Notes under the pieces: generated by a model
Seen by the model: the letters and a program-made list of their open reading frames with translations, nothing else
Databases searched by the model: none
What the model was told of the DNA's origin: nothing
NCBI GenBank assembly: GCA_004297465.1
Contig: SCUB01000010.1
Span: forward strand, 1-64,000
DNA from: Xanthobacteraceae bacterium
GTDB lineage: Bacteria > Pseudomonadota > Alphaproteobacteria > Rhizobiales > Xanthobacteraceae
Direction: 5' to 3'
DNA length: 64,000 bases
Shown here: positions 17,731 to 26,275 of the stretch, one piece after another
Numbering within the stretch: the first letter of the stretch is position 1
Layout: each line of letters begins with the position of its first letter
Made by a program: the position numbers and the translations under genes

Positions 17731-18615
17731 TCACCGGGTGCGGGACGCTGGCGGCAAGGGGCCGAGCCGGAACGCGCCCGCCCCGTCGCGGCCCAGCCGG
17801 CCGGCCAGCGCCGGCATCACGATGCCAAGTTCGCGGGCCAGCTGCCATGGCGGATTAACGACCATCAATCCGGCCGCGCCCAGCCCCGGAGCATCCGGCG
17901 CGGCCACCGACAGTTCGACGCACAGCGTCTTGGCGGCAAGCGCCGCGATCCGGCGCCGCAGGCGCTCGGCCGCCGCAGGATCCTTGAGCGGATACCAGAT
18001 CAGATAGATGCCGGTCGGCCATTTGCGGAAAGCCGCGGTAAAGCCCTCCGCGAGCCGCTCGAATTCGTCGCGCTGCTCATAAGGCGGATCGATCAGCACC
18101 ACGCCGCGCCGCTCCCTGGGCGGGACGAACGCGGCAAGCGCGGTCCAGCCGTCGAGATCGACCACGCGGCCCTGCGGATCGCGCCGCAGCGATTCGATTA
18201 GCGCGTCGCGGGCGCCCGCTTCGACCTCGCAGGCGACGAGACGATCCTGCGGCCGCAGCAGGGCGCGCGCGATCAGCGGCGAACCTGGATAGGCGGTCAG
18301 CGCGCCGCCGTTATAGGCGCGGACGATGTCGAGATAGGGCGCGAGCAGCGCGTCCGCTTCGGCGCCGATGCGGATGGGCGAAACGGCGGTGGCGCCCGGC
18401 GCCGCGTCCGCGAGCAGCCGCCCGATGCCGCCCTGCCATTCGCCGCCGCGACGCGCCTCCTCGCCGGCGAGATCGTAGAGGCCGGCGCCGGCATGGGTGT
18501 CGATGACGCGGAACGGCGTCGGCTTGTCGTGCAGGTAGGTCAGCACGCGCGCCAGCACGGCGTGCTTGACGACATCGGCGAAATTGCCGGCGTGGAAGGC
18601 GTGACGGTAGTTCAT
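17731..18615 (-). CDS. rlmJ: 23S rRNA (adenine-2030-N6)-methyltransferase
   Basis: This is a 294-residue member of the RlmJ (ComJ) family. The N-terminus MNYRHAFHAGNFADVVKH is highly characteristic. The SAM-binding segment DTHAGAGLYDL follows at 39-49, and catalytic DPPYE at 176-180. It methylates A2030 of 23S rRNA. The gene is followed by 232 bases without genes before the cold-shock gene. The methyltransferase upstream is separated by about 40 bases and is probably unrelated in function. Confidence 0.94.
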   Translation of the reverse strand: MNYRHAFHAGNFADVVKHAVLARVLTYLHDKPTPFRVIDTHAGAGLYDLAGEEARRGGEWQGGIGRLLADAAPGATAVSPIRIGAEADALLAPYLDIVRAYNGGALTAYPGSPLIARALLRPQDRLVACEVEAGARDALIESLRRDPQGRVVDLDGWTALAAFVPPRERRGVVLIDPPYEQRDEFERLAEGFTAAFRKWPTGIYLIWYPLKDPAAAERLRRRIAALAAKTLCVELSVAAPDAPGLGAAGLMVVNPPWQLARELGIVMPALAGRLGRDGAGAFRLGPLPPASRTR

Positions 18616-18657
18616 GGCATTACGCCGCCGCCCTCGGGCTTCACAGGCGTCCGCTCA

Positions 18658-19407
18658 TTACACGCGCGGCTTGGTTGCCAGGATCGGCAGGCTCCACGGA
18701 TATTTATGGTAAATGCCGAACTCGGGTACCTGGGTGTCATAGAAGCAGATGTCGGTGAAGCCGGCGCGCACAAGATGGTCGCGGAGATCCGACTGGCAGA
18801 ACAGGCGCATCTCAAGGGTCGTGCCGGGACCGCCATGGAACACCAGGCCGTCGTGCAATTGGAACCGTCCGTCGCGGGTGCGGTTGACTAGCACATACTC
18901 GTCGTCGAATTGCACGATGCGGTAATCGAACAGCTCGGGAAAATGCTCCCGGGTCTCGACCTGCAGTGTGAACGGCACCGTAAAGATGAATTTACCACCC
19001 GGCTTGAGCAGGTCGAACACACAGGCGAACGCCCGTTCCACCGGCGGTGCGACATGCTCGAACACCTCGGTGGAAATAACGAAGTCGCAGGTTCCGGCGC
19101 GGGTGCCGGCGCCCTGGGCAACATCGAAAAACGGCTCGGCGTGAAACAGCGTGTTCACGTAAGAGAACTTCGCGGCAAGCGGCCTCGCGTATCCATCCCA
19201 GTCGCTCATGCCGAGCCCGACGATGTCCTTGCGCACCTGAAATCGCGACAGCGGCCGCGAATCGCCCAGCACCGACATGCTCACCAGATGGACAATGCTG
19301 CGCATCCGCACCGTCGAACCGCAATGCGGACAGGATCGGGTTTCCCGCTCGAGCGTTGCCTCGGGAGTAGAAACTTGGCCAGAGCAGACATTGCAGGTGA
19401 AATCCAT
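18658..19407 (-). CDS. Zinc-ribbon class I methyltransferase of unknown substrate
   Basis: This is a 249-residue protein. Its N-terminus has two CxxC pairs (C5, C8, C26, C29) that look like a zinc ribbon. The methyltransferase-like core carries VISTEVFEHVAPP and a motif resembling motif III, LLKPGGKFIFTVP. A classic GxGxG loop is weak. Such proteins are often found near surface-polysaccharide genes, but none are here. GC is about 57% in the two stretches I counted, clearly below its neighbours, which suggests recent acquisition. The substrate is not known. Confidence 0.75.
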   Translation of the reverse strand: MDFTCNVCSGQVSTPEATLERETRSCPHCGSTVRMRSIVHLVSMSVLGDSRPLSRFQVRKDIVGLGMSDWDGYARPLAAKFSYVNTLFHAEPFFDVAQGAGTRAGTCDFVISTEVFEHVAPPVERAFACVFDLLKPGGKFIFTVPFTLQVETREHFPELFDYRIVQFDDEYVLVNRTRDGRFQLHDGLVFHGGPGTTLEMRLFCQSDLRDHLVRAGFTDICFYDTQVPEFGIYHKYPWSLPILATKPRV

Positions 19408-19434
19408 CGACCATCCTCTGGTAAGACGGCCTGC

Positions 19435-20229
19435 TTAAAGCCCTCGCGTCGCGGGGTCCAGCCCCCCGCGCACCGGCGGCATGGTCAGCTTGTCGCGGCG
19501 GCAGGCACGGCGGTCGATCTCCTCGCAGGCCCGGAACTGCAGGTCCTTGGTCATGCAGATACGCACCTCGTTGAGCCGCTTGCTGTCGCAGCTCACCGCG
19601 ATGGCGGTGCTGCTCAGGCCCGGATTGACGCGGACGAAGGCGTCCTCGATCTCGGCCGGCGTCACCGTCTTGGGTTCGGCGAGGTCGATGTATTCGGGCG
19701 GAATCTTCACGCTCGCGCGCGCCTTGCGGATGGTTTCGAAATAGGCCCGTGCCGGCAGGCCCGAACAGGTGCCGTGCTTGTCCCATTCGTTGAAGATGAG
19801 GCCCGGCGCCGGCATCAGGTCGAGCATCGAGGAGACGATGGCGCGGTTGAGCCGCGGCGCCGGACGCTGGCAGTAGTCGGGAAAGCCGCGCTCGTATTGC
19901 GGCCACAGCCCATGGACCACGAAGGCATAGGGCCGCCCGCCGCCGCACTGCATCCGCTGTCCGCGTCCGGTGCGGCCGCGCTCGTTCGCCGATTCGCAAA
20001 ACGACGGCGACCATGACAGCGCCAGCACGTAGAAATCGAATTCGCCGGGAGCGTTCTGGCGCCGGTCCTGGGCCGCGGCCGGCGTCGCCAGCGCGCCAAG
20101 AAACGCTAGCAGCAGGCCGGCGGCCGCCCCCGCCAGGCCCACCCGGCGGGCCTTGCCCCGTCCAAGCGCGCAAACATCCCGCCACCCCCGCGCCCACCGG
20201 CGCGGTCCGTCCAGCTTCCACCCCGTCAT
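19435..20229 (-). CDS. Secreted ribonuclease T2
   Basis: This is a 264-residue RNase T2 family endonuclease. A basic N-terminus and hydrophobic stretch at 33-53 end in a signal peptide cut near ATPAAAQD. Both catalytic motifs are intact: CAS-I VVHGLWPQY with His106 and CAS-II NEWDKHGTC with Glu148, Lys151 and His152. Cysteines typical of the family disulfides are present. It likely acts in the periplasm or outside on RNA. The start at 20229 has AAAGGGGGC upstream; a longer in-frame version to 20286 lacks such a site. Confidence 0.93.
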   Translation of the reverse strand: MTGWKLDGPRRWARGWRDVCALGRGKARRVGLAGAAAGLLLAFLGALATPAAAQDRRQNAPGEFDFYVLALSWSPSFCESANERGRTGRGQRMQCGGGRPYAFVVHGLWPQYERGFPDYCQRPAPRLNRAIVSSMLDLMPAPGLIFNEWDKHGTCSGLPARAYFETIRKARASVKIPPEYIDLAEPKTVTPAEIEDAFVRVNPGLSSTAIAVSCDSKRLNEVRICMTKDLQFRACEEIDRRACRRDKLTMPPVRGGLDPATRGL

Positions 20230-20346
20230 GAAACGCCCCCTTTGCCCGGCCGATGATAACCAACGCAAAGCGTAGCGGCTCAACAAGAACGTTTCAAGAA
20301 CAAAATTAGAAGAGTGGATCCGGGCACACCTGAAAGCGCGGCAGCC

Positions 20347-20811
20347 TCAGGGCTTGGCCGTGCGGCAGCGCGGATTATAGGCCCAGTTGCGGTCGAGGCC
20401 GGCGACGCACCACTCAACGCCGGGGCCGAAGCCGGCGAACCCGCCGTCCTCGATGATGGCGAAGTTGACGCTGCGGACGCGGCCGTCGTTCATCAGGGCC
20501 CTGGCGGCGCAGTAGCGGCGCGGCATGGCGTTTTCGGCGCGGGTGCGGAACGCCAGTTCGCGCACATGGCTAAATCCGGCAATGGCGAGGCCGGAGTTCC
20601 AGAACGTCGCCTCCTTGTCGGCGAACTGGCTGCTGATGGAGCCGAGCATCGCCTCGCAAGGCGGCACGTCGCCATCGTAGCGCGGCCCGCTGAGCCAGAA
20701 ATTGAGTTCCAGCAGGCTGGCGGCCTTGGCCGGCGCGCCCGGCGCCAGCGCGAACAGCGCCAGCAGGAGAAAACGGGCCAGAAAAACCAGGACGCGGGAT
20801 GCCATCGCCAT
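20347..20811 (-). CDS. Hypothetical exported protein
   Basis: This is a 154-residue protein with a clear Sec signal peptide (hydrophobic residues 8-23, cut near APAKAA). The mature part has four cysteines (in PPCEAM, RRYCAA, VEWCVA and PRCRTA), which suggests two disulfides in the periplasm. It contains NFWLSGPRYDGDVPP. I do not recognise a domain. The start may be Met1 or Met3. It lies upstream of the RNase T2 gene on the same strand, 117 bases apart, so a link is possible but unproven. Confidence 0.7.
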   Translation of the reverse strand: MAMASRVLVFLARFLLLALFALAPGAPAKAASLLELNFWLSGPRYDGDVPPCEAMLGSISSQFADKEATFWNSGLAIAGFSHVRELAFRTRAENAMPRRYCAARALMNDGRVRSVNFAIIEDGGFAGFGPGVEWCVAGLDRNWAYNPRCRTAKP

Positions 20812-20963
20812 CGCTCCGCCGATTCATGAGAATGCGTTCGGCGCGACGGTGGCGCGAAGCCGGGCCGGGGTCAAGTCGGCCGCGGCCACACCTGCAGGCA
20901 AAAACAAACTCCCTCCTTTCGCGGTCATGTCCTAGACTGGCATGGAATCGGAGGAACCAGACG

Positions 20964-21257
20964 ATGCGAACGCCCACGAAGTCCGCAACGCCGCTTGTCG
21001 CCGCTGTCCTGCTGGCCGCGGCCATCACCCCCATGCGCGCCGACACCGTGCCGCCGTTCAAGGGCAACGACACCGGCGGCATCATCGCCTACGGCGTGTT
21101 CCCGCCCGAGCAGGCCCGTGACATGGCGGCGGCGCATTGCGCGTCTTACGGCAAGGCCGCCAGGCTACTCGCGGTGCAGGCCGAATATGGCGGCTACATC
21201 AGCTTCGCCTGCTTCTGGGTGCCGCCGCGCCCGCAAGCCATCTCCGTGCTCGACTGA
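20964..21257 (+). CDS. Small hypothetical exported protein
   Basis: This is a 97-residue protein with a signal peptide (residues 1-26, cut near MRADT). The mature part has about 70 residues with two cysteines (AAHCASYG and FACFWVPP) that could pair. The GGAGGAACC site before the ATG at 20964 is strong. It lies 28 bases before the DUF3617 gene, also exported, so the two probably form a small operon. No domain is recognised. Confidence 0.75.
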   Translation: MRTPTKSATPLVAAVLLAAAITPMRADTVPPFKGNDTGGIIAYGVFPPEQARDMAAAHCASYGKAARLLAVQAEYGGYISFACFWVPPRPQAISVLD

Positions 21258-21285
21258 TTCCTGCCCCGCACCGAAGGAGGCCGCC

Positions 21286-21798
21286 ATGCCGCGCCTTGCC
21301 ATGGGTATCGTGCTCGCCTGTCTTGCATCCGCCGCGGCAAGCGCCGCCGAACTGCCGACGCGCAAGGCGGGATTGTGGGAAATGAAGATGGCCCGCGAGG
21401 GCGCCCCCGCCGCCATGCCGGTGATGCAGCACTGCACCGACGCCTCGACCGACAAGGAGATGGCGACCATGTTCGGCGCCATGCAGGAGCAGTGCACGCA
21501 ACGCGACATCCGCAACGCCAACGGCGCCATCGTGGTCGATTCGGTGTGCAGCTTCGGGCCGATGAAATCGACCTCGCACGCCGAGATCACCGGCGACTTC
21601 AACGCCGCCTACACCGTGACGGTGAAGGCCAATGTCGAGGGCGGCCCGATGCCCGGCCCCAGCACCATGACGGTCGAGGCCAAATGGCTCGGCCCCTGCA
21701 AGGCCGACCAGAAGCCGGGCGACATCATGGTGCCGGCCATGAACATGAAGATGAACATCAAGGACATGCAGACCCTGCGCGGCCTGATGCCGAAGTAA
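21286..21798 (+). CDS. DUF3617 domain-containing exported protein
   Basis: This is a 170-residue protein with a Sec signal peptide (cut near ASAAEL, residue 20). It then has the DUF3617 pattern: KAGLWEMKM at the start of the mature part, paired cysteines (QHCTD, EQCTQ, SVCSF, GPCKA), and an alternating beta pattern typical of this periplasmic family. The tail is unusually Met-rich (MVPAMNMKMNIKDMQ). Function is unknown. The start has GAAGGAGG ahead of it. Palindromic repeats follow its stop. Confidence 0.82.
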   Translation: MPRLAMGIVLACLASAAASAAELPTRKAGLWEMKMAREGAPAAMPVMQHCTDASTDKEMATMFGAMQEQCTQRDIRNANGAIVVDSVCSFGPMKSTSHAEITGDFNAAYTVTVKANVEGGPMPGPSTMTVEAKWLGPCKADQKPGDIMVPAMNMKMNIKDMQTLRGLMPK

Positions 21799-21823
21799 GG
21801 CGTTGTCGTCATCGCGGGGGACA

Positions 21824-21988
21824 CCCCGTCATCGCCGGGCTTGACCACACGCCCGTCATCGCCTGGCCTGACCACTCACCCTCGTCATCGCCGGGCTTGA
21901 CCCGGCGATCCATCTTTCTTCGTCCAAACGATGGATGCCCGGATCAAGTCCGGGCATGACGTGGGAGAGGATCAAGCCGGGCATGACG
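21824..21988. repeat. Cluster of palindromic intergenic repeats downstream of the DUF3617 gene
   Basis: One full element at 21883-21961 has arms of the form CGTCATCGCCGGGCTTGACC and CCGGATCAAGTCCGGGCATG around a central segment with CTTTCTTCGTCCAAACG. Partial copies flank it at 21824-21846, 21852-21872 and 21968-21988. It is the same family as the array after ilvE. It separates the convergent DUF3617 and hisS genes and could act as a bidirectional terminator. Confidence 0.82.
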
Positions 21989-22014
21989 AAAACATATGCG
22001 GCGAGGCGCGTGCC

Positions 22015-23655
22015 TCAGCCCCAGGCCACGCCGTGGCGAGCCAGCACCTCGCGCACCCTGGCGACGATCTCGCTCTCGGAGCATGAGAACTGCGCCGGGC
22101 GCGTTTCGCGCCACTCCTGGTTGGAGGCGATCGCGGCGGCGGCTTTCGCGCCTTCGATCAGATCCTTGATCTGCACCTCGCCGCGCGCTTTTTCGTCGGA
22201 GCCCTGAATGATGACGCAAGGCGAGTTGCGCTTGTCGGCGTATTTGAGCTGGTTGCCCATGTTCTTCGGATTGCCGAGATAGAGTTCGGCGCGGATGTTT
22301 GCCGCGCGCAGCGTCGCGACCATCCGCTGGTAGTCGGCGAGCCGCTCCCGGTCGAACACGGTGACGACGACGGGTCCGAAGCTCGCGGGCCGTGAATCCT
22401 TCTGGATCAGGTCGCGCGCGGCCTGCAAGCGCGACACGCCGATGGAAAAGCCGGTCGCCGGCACCGGCTCGCCGCGAAAGCGCGAGACGAGCCCATCGTA
22501 GCGCCCGCCGCCGCCGACCGACCCGAACCGTACCGGGCGGCCCTTGTCGTCGTTGGTCTCGATCAGCAGCTCAACTTCAAAGACGGGGCCGGTGTAATAT
22601 TCGAGGCCGCGGACGACAGTGAAGTCAGCCTGAATTCTCTTGCTAGTGTATCCAGCCGCCTGAACCAACTCCACAATGCTCCTGAGTTCACCAAGTCCTT
22701 CTCGAAATTTTTTGTTCACTGTGACAGCGAGAGCATTCTTCTCATAAAGGACGAACATGCCTTCAAAAAGAGTCTCACGGCCTTGTTCTCTAAGTTTGAT
22801 AAGACCGTCCCTAATTTCTTCATCCGGAATCGCGTTAGGGGTATCCTGAAGGAGCACCTTCATTGTCTCGACGGCTAGGTCGAGATTCTCTAGCGAAGTG
22901 TAGGAAATCTGTTGGATACCGAGTAACTGCTTGATAGCGTTCGTTTGTGTAACGTCTAATCCAGCCCCCTTGGTGAAATCGCCACTCTCATCGGTCCGGC
23001 CACCGCCGAGTAACTGAACCACACCAACCAGTCCTAGGCGATCCAACTTGTCGATCGCGCGCAGCACTGCGAGCTTTTGTTTCTCGTCGCGAACACCGAT
23101 CGCCTCCAGCACCCCATCAAGCACCTTGCGGTTATTCACCTTCACCACGTACTGCCCGCGCTCAAATCCGAGCGCCTCCATGGCGTCGGCCGCCATCATG
23201 CACATCTCGGCGTCGGCGGCGGGCGAGGCCGATCCCACAGTGTCGGCGTCGAACTGCATGAACTGGCGGAACCGGCCCGGCCCCGGCTTCTCGTTGCGGT
23301 AGACGTAGCCGGCGCGGTAGCTGCGGTAGGGCTTGGGCAGGCTGTCGTAGTTTTCCGCGACATAGCGCGCGAGCGGCGCGGTCAGGTCGTAGCGCAGCGA
23401 GAGCCACTGCTCGTCGTCGTCCTGGAACGAGAACACGCCCTCGTTGGGGCGGTCCTGGTCGGGCAGGAACTTGCCGAGCGCGTCGGTGTATTCGATCGCC
23501 GGGGTCTCGACCGGCTCGAAACCGTACAGCTCGTAGACCTGCTGGATCTTTTCCAGCATCGTGCGCGTCGCCGCGATGTCGGCGGGGCCGCGGTCGGCGA
23601 GCCCGCGCGGCAGGCGGGCCTTGAGCTTGTGCGGCTTCTTCGGTTTTTCGGCCAT
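22015..23655 (-). CDS. hisS: Histidyl-tRNA synthetase with low-GC internal segment
   Basis: This is a class II synthetase of 546 residues. Motif 2 [13 protein letters not shown] is at 129-141, the histidine-binding loop RGLEYYTG at 349-356, motif-3-side GGGGRYDGL at 381-389, and the anticodon-binding domain is C-terminal. The start [10 protein letters not shown] at 23655 fits; upstream in-frame codons do not. The segment coding residues about 220-347 (22615-22995) counts at about 47% GC (168 of 360 bases, 22621-22980) against clearly higher GC on both sides. It lies between motifs 2 and 3, where the HisRS insertion domain sits. The frame stays open and the protein looks complete. Confidence 0.95.
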   Translation of the reverse strand: MAEKPKKPHKLKARLPRGLADRGPADIAATRTMLEKIQQVYELYGFEPVETPAIEYTDALGKFLPDQDRPNEGVFSFQDDDEQWLSLRYDLTAPLARYVAENYDSLPKPYRSYRAGYVYRNEKPGPGRFRQFMQFDADTVGSASPAADAEMCMMAADAMEALGFERGQYVVKVNNRKVLDGVLEAIGVRDEKQKLAVLRAIDKLDRLGLVGVVQLLGGGRTDESGDFTKGAGLDVTQTNAIKQLLGIQQISYTSLENLDLAVETMKVLLQDTPNAIPDEEIRDGLIKLREQGRETLFEGMFVLYEKNALAVTVNKKFREGLGELRSIVELVQAAGYTSKRIQADFTVVRGLEYYTGPVFEVELLIETNDDKGRPVRFGSVGGGGRYDGLVSRFRGEPVPATGFSIGVSRLQAARDLIQKDSRPASFGPVVVTVFDRERLADYQRMVATLRAANIRAELYLGNPKNMGNQLKYADKRNSPCVIIQGSDEKARGEVQIKDLIEGAKAAAAIASNQEWRETRPAQFSCSESEIVARVREVLARHGVAWG

Positions 23656-23752
23656 CGGGGAAAACAGACTGCGGCTGGGATGAGGGATGACCGCCGGGGA
23701 TAGCAGCCGGGGTGCGAGGCGGCAAGGCGGGGGGAGCCTTGCCTTAAAGACA

Positions 23753-23784
23753 ATGGAGTGCCGGGCCAAGCCCGGTTATGACAG
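23753..23784. repeat. Remnant of the palindromic repeat family
   Basis: The segment with GCCGGGCCAAGCCCGGTTATGAC matches the right arm of the elements at 11239-11468 and 21824-21988, with a few changes. No left arm is present. It lies in the 148-base divergent gap between hisS and the aminotransferase gene. Confidence 0.65.
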
Positions 23785-23803
23785 GAGCGAGAGGACACCA
23801 CCC

Positions 23804-25132
23804 ATGACCAAAGCCACCGCCCTGCCCAACGACCTCGCCGCCTACTGGATGCCGTTCACGGCCAACCGCGCCTTCAAGAAAAGCCCGCGGCTGGTGGTCG
23901 GCGCCAAGGACATGCATTACTTCACCGCCGACGGCCGCAAGCTGCTCGACGGCGCCGCCGGCATGTGGTGCGCCAACGCCGGCCACAACCGCGACCCCAT
24001 CGTCGCCGCGATCCAGGCCCAGGCGGCCCGGCTCGACTACGCGCCCGCGTTCCAGTTCGGCCACCCGCCCGCCTTCGAGCTGGCCAGCCGCATCGCCGAC
24101 CTCGCGCCCGCCGACCTCAACCACGTGTTCTTCACCAATTCCGGCTCGGAGGCGGTCGATACCGCGCTGAAAATCGCGCTGGCCTATTTCAACGTCAGGG
24201 GCGAGGCCGGCCGCACCCGGCTGATCGGCCGCGAGCGCGGCTATCACGGCGTCGGTTTCGGCGGCATCTCGGTCGGCGGCATCGTCAACAACCGCCGCTT
24301 CTTCGGCACCATGCTGACCGGCGTCGACCACCTGCCGACCACTTATGACCGCGAACACCAGGCCTTCACCAAGGGCGAGCCGGAATGGGGCGCGCATCTC
24401 GCCGACGAACTGGAGCGCATCGTCGGCCTGCACGGCGCCGGCACCATCGCGGCCGTCATCGTCGAGCCGATGGCGGGATCGACCGGCGTGCTGGCGACCC
24501 CCAAGGGCTATCTGCAGCGCCTGCGCGCGATCTGCGACAAGCATGGCATCCTGCTCATCCTCGACGAGGTCATCACCGGCTTCGGCCGGCTCGGCTTCGC
24601 CTTCGCGGCGGAACGCTACGGCATCGTCCCCGACATGATCACCTTCGCCAAGGGCGTCACCAACGGCGCCGTGCCGATGGGCGGCGTGCTGGTGCGCGAG
24701 CCCATCCATGACGCCTTCATGACCGGGCCGGAGCACGCCATCGAGCTGTTCCACGGCTACACCTATTCGGCGCATCCCCTGGCCTGCGCCGCGGGCCTTG
24801 CCACGCTCAACCTCTACCGCGACGAGGACCTGTTCGCGCGCGCCCGCAAGCTGGAGCCGGTGTGGGCCGACGCCATCATGAGCCTCAAGGGCCTGCCCAA
24901 CGTGCTCGACATCCGCACCGTGGGGCTGACCGCCGGCATCGACCTCGCCGCGAAGCCCGACGGCGTCGGCAAGCGCGGCATGGCGGCGCTCGATGAAGCC
25001 TTCCACAAGCGCGACACCATGATCCGCGCGGTCGGCGACACGCTGGCGCTCACCCCGCCGCTGATCATCAGCGAGGCCGAGATCGACGACCTGGCCGGCA
25101 GGGTGGCGACAGTCATCCGCGCGGTGGCCTGA
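23804..25132 (+). CDS. Class III omega-amino acid:pyruvate aminotransferase
   Basis: This is a 442-residue fold-type I PLP enzyme. Cofactor-binding SGSEA is at 113-117, DEVITGFGR at 254-262 and Schiff-base Lys283 in FAKGVTNGA. The N-terminus with YWMPFTANRAF and the segment AAGMWCANAGHNR resemble beta-alanine:pyruvate transaminases. Beta-alanine, GABA or a diamine are the likely donors; the exact one cannot be read from sequence. The start follows GAGCGAGAGG. It faces away from hisS and has no catabolic partner genes next to it. Confidence 0.88.
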   Translation: MTKATALPNDLAAYWMPFTANRAFKKSPRLVVGAKDMHYFTADGRKLLDGAAGMWCANAGHNRDPIVAAIQAQAARLDYAPAFQFGHPPAFELASRIADLAPADLNHVFFTNSGSEAVDTALKIALAYFNVRGEAGRTRLIGRERGYHGVGFGGISVGGIVNNRRFFGTMLTGVDHLPTTYDREHQAFTKGEPEWGAHLADELERIVGLHGAGTIAAVIVEPMAGSTGVLATPKGYLQRLRAICDKHGILLILDEVITGFGRLGFAFAAERYGIVPDMITFAKGVTNGAVPMGGVLVREPIHDAFMTGPEHAIELFHGYTYSAHPLACAAGLATLNLYRDEDLFARARKLEPVWADAIMSLKGLPNVLDIRTVGLTAGIDLAAKPDGVGKRGMAALDEAFHKRDTMIRAVGDTLALTPPLIISEAEIDDLAGRVATVIRAVA

Positions 25133-25201
25133 AGCGAACTGTATGCGCCATGATCGTCGCCATTGCGGCAGGTCAATGCGGCAGAGCGGCGCCGGCGCCT
25201 G

Positions 25202-26275
25202 ATGGATGATATGAACGCAGAACCCCCGGCCACCACTTTCGTTGTCGCCAAGCCCAGCGTCTGGCGCCGCCGCGCCGTCCGGCTGGCGCTCGCCACCATC
25301 CTCATCGCCGCCGCGGCATGGTGGTGGTTTGGGCGCGGCACCAGCGTCACCGTGATCCAGGCCCGGCGTGGCAACGCCGCCGAGATCGTCTACGCCACCG
25401 GTGCGATCGAGCCGGAAACCTGGACCCGAGTCACGCCCCTGGTGCGCGGCCGCATCGTCGAGCGCTGCCGCTGCGAGGGCCAGGCGGTGAAGCAGAGCGA
25501 CCTGCTGGCCCGACTCGACGACAAGGAGGCACTGGGCACGCTCAACGACCTGCGCGCCCTGGAGGAGTTCAACCGCCAGGAATTCGACCGCCAGACCACC
25601 TTGATGGCGCGCGGCGTCACCACCGCGCAGGCGTTCCAGAAGGCGCAGAGCGACCTCATGCGCACCCAGGCGCAGATCGCCGCGCAGACGCAGCGGCTCG
25701 ACTACTTCAAGCTGCTGGCGCCGATGGACGGCATCGTGCTCAAGGAGGACGGCGAGGTCGGCGACATGGTCGAGCCCGGCACCATCCTGTACCGCGTCGG
25801 ACTGCCCAAGCCGCTGTGGGTGGTGGCCGACGTCAACGAGGAAGACATTCCGCGCGTGCGGATCGGCCAGAAGGCGCTGCTGCGCACCGACGCCTTCGCC
25901 GGCACGGCGCTGACCGGCACGGTCAAGCAGATCACTCCCGCCGGCGATCCGGTGGCCAAGACCTTCCGCGTCCGTATCGGGCTGCCCGATGACACGCCGC
26001 TACGGGTCGGCATGAGCGTCGAGGCCAACATCATCAGCCGCGAGAAATCCGCCGTGGTGCTGGTGCCGGCCAATGCCATCGCCGATAATCAGGTTCTGGT
26101 GGCGGAAGATGGCCGCGCCCGCCGCCGCAAGGTCGAGATCGGCCTGCGCGGCACGCGCCTGGTCGAGATCGTCAGCGGGGTGGCCGAAGGCGAATGGGTG
26201 GTGGCTCCCGCCACCGCCAACATCAAGGATGGCGCGCGCATCAAGGCCGCGCCGGCGGAGGCCGCGCAGCCGTGA
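25202..26275 (+). CDS. Membrane-fusion adaptor of an ABC exporter
   Basis: This is a 357-residue HlyD/MacA-type adaptor. A single N-terminal membrane span (about residues 22-40) is followed by a biotinyl-lipoyl-like half, a helical hairpin (LEEFNRQEFDRQTTLMARGV), the second lipoyl half (LAPMDGIVLKEDGEVGD), and a beta-barrel (PLWVVADVNEEDIPRV). It probably sits in the periplasm and joins the inner-membrane pump to an outer-membrane channel. The ATG at 25202 is preferred; a TTG at 25163 and an ATG at 25211 are alternatives. Its TGA overlaps the permease start. Confidence 0.88.
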   Translation: MDDMNAEPPATTFVVAKPSVWRRRAVRLALATILIAAAAWWWFGRGTSVTVIQARRGNAAEIVYATGAIEPETWTRVTPLVRGRIVERCRCEGQAVKQSDLLARLDDKEALGTLNDLRALEEFNRQEFDRQTTLMARGVTTAQAFQKAQSDLMRTQAQIAAQTQRLDYFKLLAPMDGIVLKEDGEVGDMVEPGTILYRVGLPKPLWVVADVNEEDIPRVRIGQKALLRTDAFAGTALTGTVKQITPAGDPVAKTFRVRIGLPDDTPLRVGMSVEANIISREKSAVVLVPANAIADNQVLVAEDGRARRRKVEIGLRGTRLVEIVSGVAEGEWVVAPATANIKDGARIKAAPAEAAQP

